This document shows positions 24,995 to 33,625 of a stretch of DNA of 37,256 bases, piece by piece (the stretch's first letter is position 1; every line of letters begins with the position of its first letter). A program made the translations under genes and the position numbers. Below the pieces are notes generated by a model. It was not told the origin of the DNA. It made no database searches and saw only the letters and a list, made by a program, of their open reading frames with translations. Origin of the DNA: Bacteroidales bacterium (GTDB taxonomy: Bacteria > Bacteroidota > Bacteroidia > Bacteroidales > UBA10428); the NCBI GenBank assembly GCA_016936215.1, contig JAFGPL010000194.1, positions 1 to 37,256 of the forward strand, written 5' to 3'.

Positions 24995-25792
24995 ATGCTT
25001 TATAAATATATTGAAGTTTCTGTACACGACAACACAGCTTTTTTAAGGTTAAACAGGCCTGAGGTCAGAAATGCCCTTAACCGTGATATGACATCCGAAA
25101 TAATTGAAGCCCTTGATACCCTTGACAAGCAGGCTTCAGTAAGATTTATGGTAATGGAAGGCATCGGGGGGACTTTTTGTTCGGGTGCCGACTTAAACTG
25201 GATGAAAAGTGCAGCCGAAGCACCTTATGACAAAAACTTCGAAGACAGCTTGTTACTGGCCACGTGCATCAATAATCTATTTAATAGTGAAAAAATAACT
25301 ATTGCCAAAGTAATTGGCGATGCTTATGGAGGAGGTGTGGGCCTGGTTGCAGCTTGCGATTTTGCCTATGCAGAAACAAGATCAGTCTTTTCTTTCAGTG
25401 AAGTTAATCTCGGGTTGGTACCTTCTCTCATCATGCCTTATGTGTTTCAGAAGACAGGGATTCCTGCTTTGAAGGAACTTATTTTGACCGGAAGAAAAAT
25501 TCGGGGCGACGAAGCTTTAGAAATAGGACTTATCAATAAAAGTTTTGATGAAAAGGAAAATCTTGACGATGAGGTTAACCTGCTGATATTAAATCTTTCA
25601 AAGGCAGCACCACTGGCACAGCGCGAAATTAAAAAGCTTGTGAACCGTTATTCATTCATTAATTCCAGCAATAGTATTATTAATGAAACTGCAGGTTTGT
25701 TGGCAAAAATAAGGGCAGGTTCTGAAGCAAGGGAAGGCATGCAGGCCTTTTTGCAGAAAAAAGATCCCGTATGGGTCATTAACAGGGTTTAA
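24995..25792 (+). CDS. methylglutaconyl-CoA hydratase (LiuC-like enoyl-CoA hydratase)
   Basis: This is a crotonase-family enzyme of 265 residues that would add water to 3-methylglutaconyl-CoA, giving HMG-CoA. GTFCSGADLNWMK forms the CoA oxyanion-hole strand, and AYGGGVGLVAACDFAYAE plus FSFSEVNLGLVPSLIMPYV form the catalytic region. The GGGVGL sequence lacks the first catalytic Glu of classical enoyl-CoA hydratase (GGGCEL), while the second Glu (SEVNLG) is kept. The same pattern is known for bacterial LiuC proteins, which favours the methylglutaconyl-CoA assignment. It lies between the two carboxylase subunit genes, as in liu clusters of other bacteria. Confidence 0.85.
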   Translation: MLYKYIEVSVHDNTAFLRLNRPEVRNALNRDMTSEIIEALDTLDKQASVRFMVMEGIGGTFCSGADLNWMKSAAEAPYDKNFEDSLLLATCINNLFNSEKITIAKVIGDAYGGGVGLVAACDFAYAETRSVFSFSEVNLGLVPSLIMPYVFQKTGIPALKELILTGRKIRGDEALEIGLINKSFDEKENLDDEVNLLILNLSKAAPLAQREIKKLVNRYSFINSSNSIINETAGLLAKIRAGSEAREGMQAFLQKKDPVWVINRV

Positions 25793-25796
25793 ATGC

Positions 25797-27782
25797 ATGA
25801 TTAAAAAAATACTGATAGCAAACAGGGGCGAAATAGCCGTTAGAATTGCGCGCACTGCCAAAGAAATGGGTATTTCTACCGTCACGGTTTATGCCGAAGA
25901 CGATCACGATTCACCGCATATCGGGGTGGCAGATGAGGCATACTGCCTGGGTTCAGGGAATCTTACTGACACTTATCTGAATATTCAGAAGATTATTGAT
26001 GTCACCAAAGCAGCAAAATGTGATGCAATACACCCGGGTTATGGTTTTTTAAGCGAAAATGCTGAATTTGCACGTGCCTGTATTGATAACAATGTGGTAT
26101 TTATCGGTCCGTCCCCCGGGGTGATTAAGCTAATGGGCAACAAAAGGGAGGCAAACCATTTTGTGAAGTCTCTGGGTATCCCTGTACTGGAAGCTCTACC
26201 TGTTGTTGATAATTTTAAAAAATTACCTGAAAGCCTCCCTCCTTTTCCTTTGTTGGTTAAAGCGGTGGCCGGGGGTGGGGGTAAAGGTATGAAGATTGCC
26301 GGAAGCCAAAAGGAGCTAAAAGATGCTTTAGAAAGCGCATCACGTGAAGCTTTAACAGCCTTTGGCAATGGTGAGGTTTATATTGAAAAACTGGTTGAAC
26401 ATGCCAGACATATTGAGGTACAGTTACTGGGCGATAATTTTGGCAACATCATCCATCTTTTCGACAGGGAGTGTTCATTACAAAGACGTTATCAAAAGGT
26501 AATGGAAGAAGCGCCATCACCTTCACTCACCCCTGAACTGAGAAAAAAAATTACTGGCGCTGCAGTGCAGATTGCAAGGGCTGTGTCATACAATGGTGCT
26601 GGTACCATTGAGTTCCTTCTCGGAAACACCGGGGACTTTTACTTTCTCGAAATGAATACCAGGATACAGGTTGAACACCCTGTTACTGAATTTATTACAG
26701 GAACTGATATTGTGAGGGAACAGATACTTATAGCCTCGAACAACAAATTGTCTTTTACACAGGAAGAATTATTAATCAAGGGTCATGCAATAGAGGCGCG
26801 GGTTTATGCAGAAAATCCTTCCGACAATTTTCGCCCTTCCCCGGGGAAAATTTTGTACTGGTGGCATCCTGAATTGACTAACCTTCGTGTAGATACTGGA
26901 ATAAAGAGCGGTTATGAGCTGAAATATCAATACGACCCCATGATAGCAAAAATCATTGCATACGGGGAAGATCGTGGCAAGGCCATTTCAAAGCTGCAAA
27001 ACGGACTTTCAGGTACTGTTATACATGGAATGGTCAGCAACCTTACATTCCTGCAGACCCTTACCTCTGATAATAACTTTTTAATTAATAAAATTTCAAC
27101 CACTTACATTGAAGAAAACCTGGTGCGGTTGAATACAAGCACCCGACAGGATACATCTGCAAACGACATAATGTTTCTCATTGCAGCGGCAATCATCATT
27201 AAATACAATAAGGATAACAGTCAAATAGTTGAGAATGTCAACATATGGCAAAAAATAGGATTGTGGAGACATTTGATGATATTGACAGTCGAAATCAATA
27301 AAACCCGGCATGAGGTTGAAATCAAACAACATGGTAAAACATCATTCCTTTTTTATATAAACGGTCAGGAAAGTGAAATTAGCAGTACAATCCTGAAAGA
27401 AAATCTGGTATTTTTTGAGATGGATGGAACGAAATATCAATTTGAATATTCAGTAACAACAGACGGTGAAATCTGGCTGACAGGCATGCAGCAAACGGTG
27501 GTTGTTAAACGAAAAGACATACTTAGTAAACAGGTTGAAGCTGCAACTGAGTTATATAATGTTGAACACGAAAAAACAATTGTTTCACCCATGCATGGCA
27601 AAATTCTTAAAGTTTTAGTGAGCGAGAATTGTGAAATCACCAAAAACGATACCTTGTTGATCATAGATTCCATGAAAACCGAAAACAGGATCATGGCACC
27701 ATTGTCGGGAAAGATTGGCAAAGTATACGTAAAGGAAGGAGACCAGGTAAAAACGAATATGTTACTGGCTGAAATCCAGTAA
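25797..27782 (+). CDS. 3-methylcrotonyl-CoA carboxylase, biotin carboxylase/BCCP (alpha) subunit
   Basis: The 661-residue subunit combines biotin carboxylase (1-445) and biotin carboxyl carrier domain. MIKKILIANRGEIAVRIARTAK and VAGGGGKGMK (the ATP-grasp loop) open it; DRECSLQRRYQKVMEEAPSP is the carboxylation site. At the end, DSMKTENR carries the biotin lysine at K627, 34 residues from the C-terminus, as expected; the usual AMKM is SMKT here. Residues about 480-590 form the MCC-type linker domain. It begins four bases after the hydratase stop. Together with the beta subunit it would form a complete MCC. Confidence 0.92.
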   Translation: MIKKILIANRGEIAVRIARTAKEMGISTVTVYAEDDHDSPHIGVADEAYCLGSGNLTDTYLNIQKIIDVTKAAKCDAIHPGYGFLSENAEFARACIDNNVVFIGPSPGVIKLMGNKREANHFVKSLGIPVLEALPVVDNFKKLPESLPPFPLLVKAVAGGGGKGMKIAGSQKELKDALESASREALTAFGNGEVYIEKLVEHARHIEVQLLGDNFGNIIHLFDRECSLQRRYQKVMEEAPSPSLTPELRKKITGAAVQIARAVSYNGAGTIEFLLGNTGDFYFLEMNTRIQVEHPVTEFITGTDIVREQILIASNNKLSFTQEELLIKGHAIEARVYAENPSDNFRPSPGKILYWWHPELTNLRVDTGIKSGYELKYQYDPMIAKIIAYGEDRGKAISKLQNGLSGTVIHGMVSNLTFLQTLTSDNNFLINKISTTYIEENLVRLNTSTRQDTSANDIMFLIAAAIIIKYNKDNSQIVENVNIWQKIGLWRHLMILTVEINKTRHEVEIKQHGKTSFLFYINGQESEISSTILKENLVFFEMDGTKYQFEYSVTTDGEIWLTGMQQTVVVKRKDILSKQVEAATELYNVEHEKTIVSPMHGKILKVLVSENCEITKNDTLLIIDSMKTENRIMAPLSGKIGKVYVKEGDQVKTNMLLAEIQ

Positions 27783-27843
27783 GGCAAAATGTTTATCATT
27801 TTCGTGAAAATATTAAACTAAAATTGAATCCCGCTGTTCTTTT

Positions 27844-29010
27844 ATGATAAAACAAAACCAAATGCACCCATATATTACAGATCAACACGAAATGTTCAGG
27901 AAAAGAGTTCGCGATTTTGCCGAGAAAGAGGTCAAACCTTTGGCCCGCGAACTTGATGAAAAGGGCAGGTTTTCTGCCGAACTCACTATGAAAATGGGGG
28001 AATTGGACCTTTTTGGCATTACAATCCCTGAAAAATACGGAGGCAAAAATCTCGATACTTTATCATATATCATTGCTGTTGAAGAGCTTGCCAGGATTGA
28101 TGGCTCCCAAGCAGCAACAGTTGCCTCGCATAATTCCCTTGGTATTTGGCCCATCTATCGTTTCGGCACCGAAGAACAAAAACTTAAATTTCTGCCCGGG
28201 TTGATGACAGGGGAGAAGCTATGGGCATTTGGATTGACAGAACCTAATGCTGGTTCCGACTCCAGGGGAACAGAAACAACGGCCAATCTTGATAACGGGA
28301 AATGGGTTATTAACGGTTCAAAAATTTTCATCACCAATTCAGCTTCAGAATTATCAGCAGGGGCTACAATCCAGGTAGTTACAAATCAGGAAGGTGATAG
28401 AAAAGAATTGTCGGTGATCCTTGTTGACCGCAATACAAGTGGCTATTATGCTGAAAGAATTGGCAATAAGATGATGTGGCGGTCAGCCGATACAGGAAAG
28501 CTCGAATTCAGGAATTGCAGTGTGCCCGAAGAAAACCTTCTTGGGTCAAGGGGGCAAGGTTCGGCCATTATGCTCGAAACGCTTGACGGCGGAAGGCTTT
28601 CTATTGCTGCTATGGGACTCGGTCTTGCCCAGGGGGCATTTGAGCAGGCAATGGACTATGCAAAAAAAAGACAACAGTTTGGCCGTCCGATTTATAAGTT
28701 TCAGGCAATCTCTTTCAAACTTTCAGACATGGCGCTTAAGATTGAATTAGCCAGGAACCTCCTTTATAAAGCCTGCTGGCTGAAAGATAATAATCTGCCT
28801 TTTGGAAAAGAAGCAGCAATGGCCAAGCTATACTGTTCAGAAACAGCACGTGAGGTAGCCGATGAAGCCGTTCAGGTTCACGGGGCTTACGGGCTTTTTA
28901 AGGATAATGATATTGAAAGGTTTTACCGCGACCAGCGCATCCTGCAAATCGGCGAAGGCACATCAGAAATATTGCGGGTTGTAATTGCAAGGCATCTTGG
29001 GATAAGATAA
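27844..29010 (+). CDS. acyl-CoA dehydrogenase (isovaleryl-CoA candidate, SCAD-type active site)
   Basis: This FAD-dependent dehydrogenase of 388 residues has the substrate loop LTEPNAGSDS and the FAD/CoA signature GAYGLFKDNDIERFYRDQRI. The catalytic base is E371 in IGEGTSEI, the position used by short-chain and branched-chain dehydrogenases. Isovaleryl-CoA dehydrogenase instead uses a Glu in the LDLERL motif and has Gly/Ala at this place; here that motif is LDGGRL (G250). The active site is therefore of the SCAD/2-methylacyl type. The gene cluster suggests isovaleryl-CoA, but the sequence also allows 2-methylbutyryl- or butyryl-CoA. A 61-base gap separates it from the carboxylase gene. Confidence 0.9.
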   Translation: MIKQNQMHPYITDQHEMFRKRVRDFAEKEVKPLARELDEKGRFSAELTMKMGELDLFGITIPEKYGGKNLDTLSYIIAVEELARIDGSQAATVASHNSLGIWPIYRFGTEEQKLKFLPGLMTGEKLWAFGLTEPNAGSDSRGTETTANLDNGKWVINGSKIFITNSASELSAGATIQVVTNQEGDRKELSVILVDRNTSGYYAERIGNKMMWRSADTGKLEFRNCSVPEENLLGSRGQGSAIMLETLDGGRLSIAAMGLGLAQGAFEQAMDYAKKRQQFGRPIYKFQAISFKLSDMALKIELARNLLYKACWLKDNNLPFGKEAAMAKLYCSETAREVADEAVQVHGAYGLFKDNDIERFYRDQRILQIGEGTSEILRVVIARHLGIR

Positions 29011-29036
29011 ATAAACAGGAGATAAAATCAGATAAG

Positions 29037-30359
29037 ATGATGATAGAAGGATTTTCAAGACTGTCTTCTGATGAAAAAATTAAACTGGCTTCTGGTTTTC
29101 TGCATGATGCCAATGGATTCGGTAATGATTTGGAATCTCACAGGCATAAAGACGAAGCTTATCAAAGCATCTACAATCAGCTTTCAGAAAATTCTGTTTC
29201 AAACTATTTTCTTCCTTATGGATTTGCCCCGAATTTCCTTGTGAATGGTAAAGTGTACATGGTACCGATGGTAACAGAAGAGAGTTCGGTGGTTGCTGCA
29301 GTTGCAGCGGCAGCAAAATACTGGTTCACGCGCGGAGGTTTCACCACACGTGTGGTCTCTGCATTAAAAAACGGTCAGGTACATTTTACATGGTCGGGGG
29401 AATTCAGGAAACTACTGGATATGGTGGCAAGCACAAAACATTACTTGCTGGCCGCAACCGAGCCTGTTACTTCAAAGATGAAAAAAAGGGGCGGCGGTAT
29501 ACTCGATATCGAACTAATGGATAAGAGACAAGAACTGCCGGATTATTACCAGTTGCATGTAACCTTTGATACACTTGACTCGATGGGCGCTAATTTTATC
29601 AATTCGGTCCTTGAAACCATAGCTCATGAGTTCAGGCAATTGGTAATCTCCTGGCCCGGATTTAATGTGAAAGAACGAAATATAGAAATTGTTATGGCAA
29701 TTCTATCAAATTATGCCCCCGAATGTTTAACCGAATGTTATGTTGAGTGTCCCGTGGAAGAATTAACCGGAAACCCGGGTGATTATACCCCTGAGCAGTT
29801 TGCCCGCAGATTTAAACTTGCGGTAGACATTGCAGGGGTGGATATCTATAGGGCGGTAACACATAATAAAGGTATTTTTAATGGCATGGACGCGGTAACC
29901 ATTGCCACCGGAAACGATTTCAGGGCGATAGAAGCGCAGGGTCATGCATGGGCATCGCGCAGCGGAACATATCGCGGGCTTACCGAGGTTTCTATTGATG
30001 ACAATACATTTAACTTTAAATTAACTCTCCCAATAACCATTGGAACTGTGGGAGGTATAACACAAATTCATCCGTTGGCCAAACGCTCGCTCGAACTTTT
30101 GAACAATCCGGACGCCAAAGAGCTGATGCAAATTATTGCAACTGTCGGGCTGGCCAGTAATTTCAGTGCCATAAGGTCGCTGGTTACAAGCGGGATACAA
30201 TCGGGACATATGAAACTTCACCTTGCCAATATACTTCAAAGTCTTATGGCGTCCGATAAAGAAAAGGAGCTGGCAACGGGATATTTTAAAAACAAAACAG
30301 TGTCATACAGCGCTGTGGAGGAATATTTGCAGTCTCTGAGAAAAAAGAATTTTAAGTGA
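29037..30359 (+). CDS. hydroxymethylglutaryl-CoA reductase, class II
   Basis: This 440-residue enzyme reduces HMG-CoA to mevalonate (or the reverse) in the cytoplasm. The class II residue set is present: Glu in VTEESSVVAA (81/82), K278 in HNKGIFNGM, D294 in GNDFR, and H391 in SGHMKLH. K278-D294 spacing of 16 equals that of the Pseudomonas mevalonii enzyme (267-283). The class covers NADH-dependent degradative enzymes and biosynthetic bacterial ones; the linked mevalonate kinase and decarboxylase favour synthesis. It follows the acyl-CoA dehydrogenase by 26 bases and its stop overlaps the next ATG (TGATG). ATG29040 is an alternative start. Confidence 0.95.
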   Translation: MMIEGFSRLSSDEKIKLASGFLHDANGFGNDLESHRHKDEAYQSIYNQLSENSVSNYFLPYGFAPNFLVNGKVYMVPMVTEESSVVAAVAAAAKYWFTRGGFTTRVVSALKNGQVHFTWSGEFRKLLDMVASTKHYLLAATEPVTSKMKKRGGGILDIELMDKRQELPDYYQLHVTFDTLDSMGANFINSVLETIAHEFRQLVISWPGFNVKERNIEIVMAILSNYAPECLTECYVECPVEELTGNPGDYTPEQFARRFKLAVDIAGVDIYRAVTHNKGIFNGMDAVTIATGNDFRAIEAQGHAWASRSGTYRGLTEVSIDDNTFNFKLTLPITIGTVGGITQIHPLAKRSLELLNNPDAKELMQIIATVGLASNFSAIRSLVTSGIQSGHMKLHLANILQSLMASDKEKELATGYFKNKTVSYSAVEEYLQSLRKKNFK

Positions 30360-31279
30360 TGGCCGCGAGATATTCTTCAAACGGAAAACTATTATTGACA
30401 GGTGAGTATTGTGTGCTGCACGGAGCTCTTTCACTTGCTGTGCCTGTAAAGTACAAGCAGTGGCTTGAAGTAACCGAATCAAAAAGCGCCTTTTCACCTA
30501 TTCTGAGCTGGAATGCAATGAATAATGGAAAAGCATGGTTCAATGCCCTCTTTGAAACGAAAAGTCTTAGAATATTGGAAACCAGTAATTTTACCATTGC
30601 CGGGAAGCTGAATAAACTTCTTGTAGCAGCAAAAAAAATTAACAGCGTATTTCTTTCAGGTGACACTTCGTTTTCGGTTCATACCGGTACTGATTTCGAT
30701 ATTAATTGGGGACTTGGCGCCAGTTCTACGCTTATCGTAAACCTTTCACGGTGGGCGGGGATTGATCCCTTTGAACTATTCTTTAACACCGTTGAAGGAT
30801 CAGGTTATGACATAGCCTGTGCTGTTTCTGGATCACCAATACTTTATTGGAAAGACGGACTATTGCCAAAGTTTCAAAAGGTGAACTTCCATCCCCGTTT
30901 TCATACCGGTATTTATTTTATTTATCTCGGTCGCAAACAAGATACTGCCTTGGGCGTTAAAAAATTCTTGTCTGAAAAAAATTGCCAGCCGGGAATGGTT
31001 GAGAGTATCAGCTTTTTGACAAAACAGATGTTAACTGCTAAAAACCTTGTTGAATTTGGTGATGCGATGGAAGAACATGAGCAACTGATGTCTGGTTTGC
31101 TTGAAATACCTTCTGTAAAGCTTCAATTTTCTGATTTTGAAGGTAAATTGAAATCACTCGGTGCATGGGGCGGCGATTTTATGATGGCTGCATGGCCCGG
31201 CAGTGAAAAAGAGATCAGGGAATATTTCAGCAATAAAGGCCTAAAAACAGTTATCCCTTTTAATGAACTGGTTTTATGA
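30359..31279 (+). CDS. GYDIA-family GHMP kinase
   Basis: This GHMP-superfamily kinase of 306 residues has the ATP loop GLGASSTLIVN (about residues 118-128 of the protein) and the GYDIACA segment that names the family. It sits between HMG-CoA reductase and diphosphomevalonate decarboxylase; a separate mevalonate kinase is encoded two genes later. By elimination it is a candidate phosphomevalonate kinase, but biochemical assignment is not established from sequence. A GTG at 30356 could also serve as the start; ATG30359 overlaps the upstream stop as TGATG and is preferred. It overlaps the next gene by four bases (ATGA). Confidence 0.85.
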   Translation: MAARYSSNGKLLLTGEYCVLHGALSLAVPVKYKQWLEVTESKSAFSPILSWNAMNNGKAWFNALFETKSLRILETSNFTIAGKLNKLLVAAKKINSVFLSGDTSFSVHTGTDFDINWGLGASSTLIVNLSRWAGIDPFELFFNTVEGSGYDIACAVSGSPILYWKDGLLPKFQKVNFHPRFHTGIYFIYLGRKQDTALGVKKFLSEKNCQPGMVESISFLTKQMLTAKNLVEFGDAMEEHEQLMSGLLEIPSVKLQFSDFEGKLKSLGAWGGDFMMAAWPGSEKEIREYFSNKGLKTVIPFNELVL

Positions 31280-32382
31280 AAAATGAAAATCAATACCGGC
31301 ATTACCTTGAGGAGGCAAAAGACTCTATTTATGATATTTCCCCTAAGGAAGGTGTTACAGAATGGATTTGTCCCTCGAACATTGCACTTGTAAAATACTG
31401 GGGAAAGAAAGATAATCAGGTTCCTTATAATCCTTCTGTTAGTATTACCTTGAAAAATGCATTTACCAGCCTTAAACTCGAATATTCCAAAACATCAGGC
31501 ATCCATCCTGCACCGCCTGAGTTTTATTTTGAAGGGAAAAGAAATAAGCCTTATGAAAGCAGGGTGGGGGGTTACCTTGAAACGGTTAAGCCATTTTTCC
31601 CTTTTTTAAATCAACTCAGGATTAAGATTCATAGTGAGAATAGTTTTCCCGCAGCCACTGGAATAGCCTCCTCTGCTTCGTCTTTTGGTGCCCTGGCGCT
31701 TTCAATCACCGGGATTGAATATTCGTTTCTCGGAAAATCTCTTGATGACCGGTTTTACAGAAAAGCATCATTTATGGCAAGGCTCGGTTCCGGAAGTGCA
31801 TGCCGCTCTGTATATGGAGGAGTGGTGTTATGGGGATATTCAGAAGAAGTCCCTGGTTCATCAGATGAATATGCAGTTTCAATCAATGACAAGGCAAACG
31901 GGATTTTTAAAAATTATTGTGATTCAATTCTCATCATTACCAAAGAAAAAAAACAGGTTTCAAGCAGCGATGGACATCGTTTGATGAATTCAAACCCATA
32001 TGCCGTAAACAGGTTTGCAGAGGCACGCAATAATATCACGAATCTTCTGCATGCAATTTCATCCGGCGATCAATCAGGGTTTATAAGTATTGCGGAGGGC
32101 GAAGCCATGGCGTTGCACGCCATGATGATGACCGGCAAACCCTATTATTTGCTGATGAAGCCCCAAACAGTTTCTGCCATTGAAAAAATCCGTCAGTATC
32201 GTGAAACTACTGGCCATCCTGTGTGTTTTACCCTCGATGCCGGGGCTAATGTGCACATGTTATATCCGGCACATATAAGCCGGGATGTTCACAAGTTTAT
32301 TGATTCAGGTTTGCGTGAATTTTGCATAGATGGTGAGGTGCTGCATGATATTACTGGTGACGGGCCCAAAAAACTGGTGTAA
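31276..32382 (+). CDS. mvaD: diphosphomevalonate decarboxylase
   Basis: This is a GHMP-fold enzyme of 368 residues that converts mevalonate diphosphate to isopentenyl diphosphate. SNIALVKYWGKKD (34-46) is the substrate motif, FPAATGIASSASSFGA the ATP-phosphate loop, GSGSACRSVYGGVVLW the serine-rich region, and FTLDAGANVHMLY holds the catalytic Asp. All are intact. The N-terminus is longer than in many MvaD proteins by about 20 residues. The start codon overlaps the preceding stop (ATGA). The TIPS-type alternative product (isopentenyl phosphate from mevalonate phosphate) is possible in principle, but the conserved Asp argues for the classical route. Confidence 0.93.
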   Translation: MKNENQYRHYLEEAKDSIYDISPKEGVTEWICPSNIALVKYWGKKDNQVPYNPSVSITLKNAFTSLKLEYSKTSGIHPAPPEFYFEGKRNKPYESRVGGYLETVKPFFPFLNQLRIKIHSENSFPAATGIASSASSFGALALSITGIEYSFLGKSLDDRFYRKASFMARLGSGSACRSVYGGVVLWGYSEEVPGSSDEYAVSINDKANGIFKNYCDSILIITKEKKQVSSSDGHRLMNSNPYAVNRFAEARNNITNLLHAISSGDQSGFISIAEGEAMALHAMMMTGKPYYLLMKPQTVSAIEKIRQYRETTGHPVCFTLDAGANVHMLYPAHISRDVHKFIDSGLREFCIDGEVLHDITGDGPKKLV

Positions 32383-32429
32383 ATATTGAATGCTGAAAAT
32401 TTACAAAATAATGGTCCATACGTTAATAA

Positions 32430-33323
32430 ATGTTAACAATGGCTTTTGAGAAGTTTAATGGCAAAATAATGCTTTTTGGTGAGTATTCGGTACTCAGGGG
32501 AGGACCCGCGCTTACCATGCCATACCGGAATGGGTATGGACAGTTTAAATTTCCTGTTTCAACAGTTTCCAACAGCGATTCCTGGTCGAACAATGAGCTG
32601 AACAGGTACCTCGAATATTTAGGGATAATTAAAGAAATTGACCACACAAAGTTCAGACATGATATAAAAGCCGGGTTGGTTTTCAGTTCTACGTTACCTG
32701 TGGGATATGGTGTGGGAAGTTCGGGGGCTTTGGTAGCGGCTGTATTTAGCTATTATAGCACCATACAGGAAGCATTAAACGTAAACTTGCAGGATTTAAG
32801 GACTTTTTTATCCCGGATGGAGTCGTATTTTCATGGCTCCAGCTCAGGAATTGATCCGTTAAGTTGTTACCTGGGAAGACCTTTAATTATTAACAAAGAT
32901 CATATTACCCCTGTCAGTCCATCTCGTGTTTTTCAAGACCGTTTCTTTCTTTTAAATTCTGGCCGGCCCGGTTCTACGGGCAATATGGTCAGGCTTTTTG
33001 AAAAAAAGTGCAACGGCAAAGATTTCTGTACAATGATGGATGGTGATTTTTTGCACTCAAATTCGATGGCTATTGATGGTTTTGTTAACGGGGATAAAAA
33101 GAATCTGACCGATGGGTTTAAAATGATTTCTTCGTTGCAATATAACTTTTTTGAAGAGATGATACCTGAAAGTGTTCGCCCTATATGGAAATCAGGACTG
33201 GAATCGGATAGTTATTACCTCAAACTTTGCGGTTCGGGTGGAGGAGGGTTTGTAATCGGGATAATCAATAATCCGGATGAGATAAAAACTGTTGATTTTG
33301 AAATGATGCCTCTTAAAAATTGA
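32430..33323 (+). CDS. mevalonate kinase
   Basis: This 297-residue GHMP kinase phosphorylates mevalonate. FNGKIMLFGEYSVLRGGPAL forms the start of the substrate site, GVGSSGALVAA the ATP loop, HGSSSGIDP the region with the catalytic Asp, and CGSGGGGFVIG the C-terminal GHMP motif. The true start may be ATG32439, since MAFEKFNGKI is closest to the family N-terminus; neither ATG has a clear ribosome-binding site. A 47-base gap follows mvaD. It is the last gene of the run; a loose hairpin and T tract follow at 33370-33426. Confidence 0.85.
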   Translation: MLTMAFEKFNGKIMLFGEYSVLRGGPALTMPYRNGYGQFKFPVSTVSNSDSWSNNELNRYLEYLGIIKEIDHTKFRHDIKAGLVFSSTLPVGYGVGSSGALVAAVFSYYSTIQEALNVNLQDLRTFLSRMESYFHGSSSGIDPLSCYLGRPLIINKDHITPVSPSRVFQDRFFLLNSGRPGSTGNMVRLFEKKCNGKDFCTMMDGDFLHSNSMAIDGFVNGDKKNLTDGFKMISSLQYNFFEEMIPESVRPIWKSGLESDSYYLKLCGSGGGGFVIGIINNPDEIKTVDFEMMPLKN

Positions 33324-33625
33324 TTGATCCCTTATTTTTATCCGGGGAAAGTTGCTTATTTATAACATGGGACTTTAATCCTGAAGTAATCAATGCATAG
33401 GGTTTCTGCATTCATAAGTCCGGTTTTTATGCCTGACGGGGTGACTATTGCGCTTTTTGTTTAAGGTCTTTACCCCGAATGTTAAAAAAAATGTACCGGT
33501 TTTCAACTTTGCCATTAAAATTTCGTATAGTAGGTTGCAGATTGTTAAGTTATGGATTAGTTTTACTAAATGCTTCCTGGGCAGAATATTATAAACTCTA
33601 TCGGCAAAGTTGTACTTAATATATA
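33324..33625. other. intergenic region between mevalonate cluster and sensor kinase
   Basis: No gene is supported. GGACTT (33370-33375) can pair with AAGTCC (33416-33421), and inside it AATGCA (33392-33397) with TGCATT (33407-33412); GGTTTTTAT follows, so it may be a loose terminator of the mevalonate run. A promoter-like site at 33534-33565 is listed separately. The rest is featureless AT-rich sequence. Confidence 0.4.
33534..33565 (+). promoter_or_regulatory. possible promoter for the sensor kinase gene
   Basis: GTTG (33534-33537), 20 bases, TAGTTTTA (33558-33565). This partly matches the Bacteroidota consensus TTTG-N19/20-TAnnTTTG and would place transcription start about 50 bases before the GTG start codon of the kinase. 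Confidence 0.35.

Noticed and set aside
23377-29010. Myxobacterial-type reverse route from HMG-CoA to isovaleryl-CoA
   Set aside because: That route uses AibA/B decarboxylase and AibC reductase with LiuC; here a biotin-dependent carboxylase pair is present, which fits the leucine-breakdown direction.
29037-30359. Mevalonate catabolism (degradative HMG-CoA reductase)
   Set aside because: Class II enzymes can be degradative, but the linked mevalonate kinase and diphosphomevalonate decarboxylase, and the lack of HMG-CoA lyase, favour synthesis.
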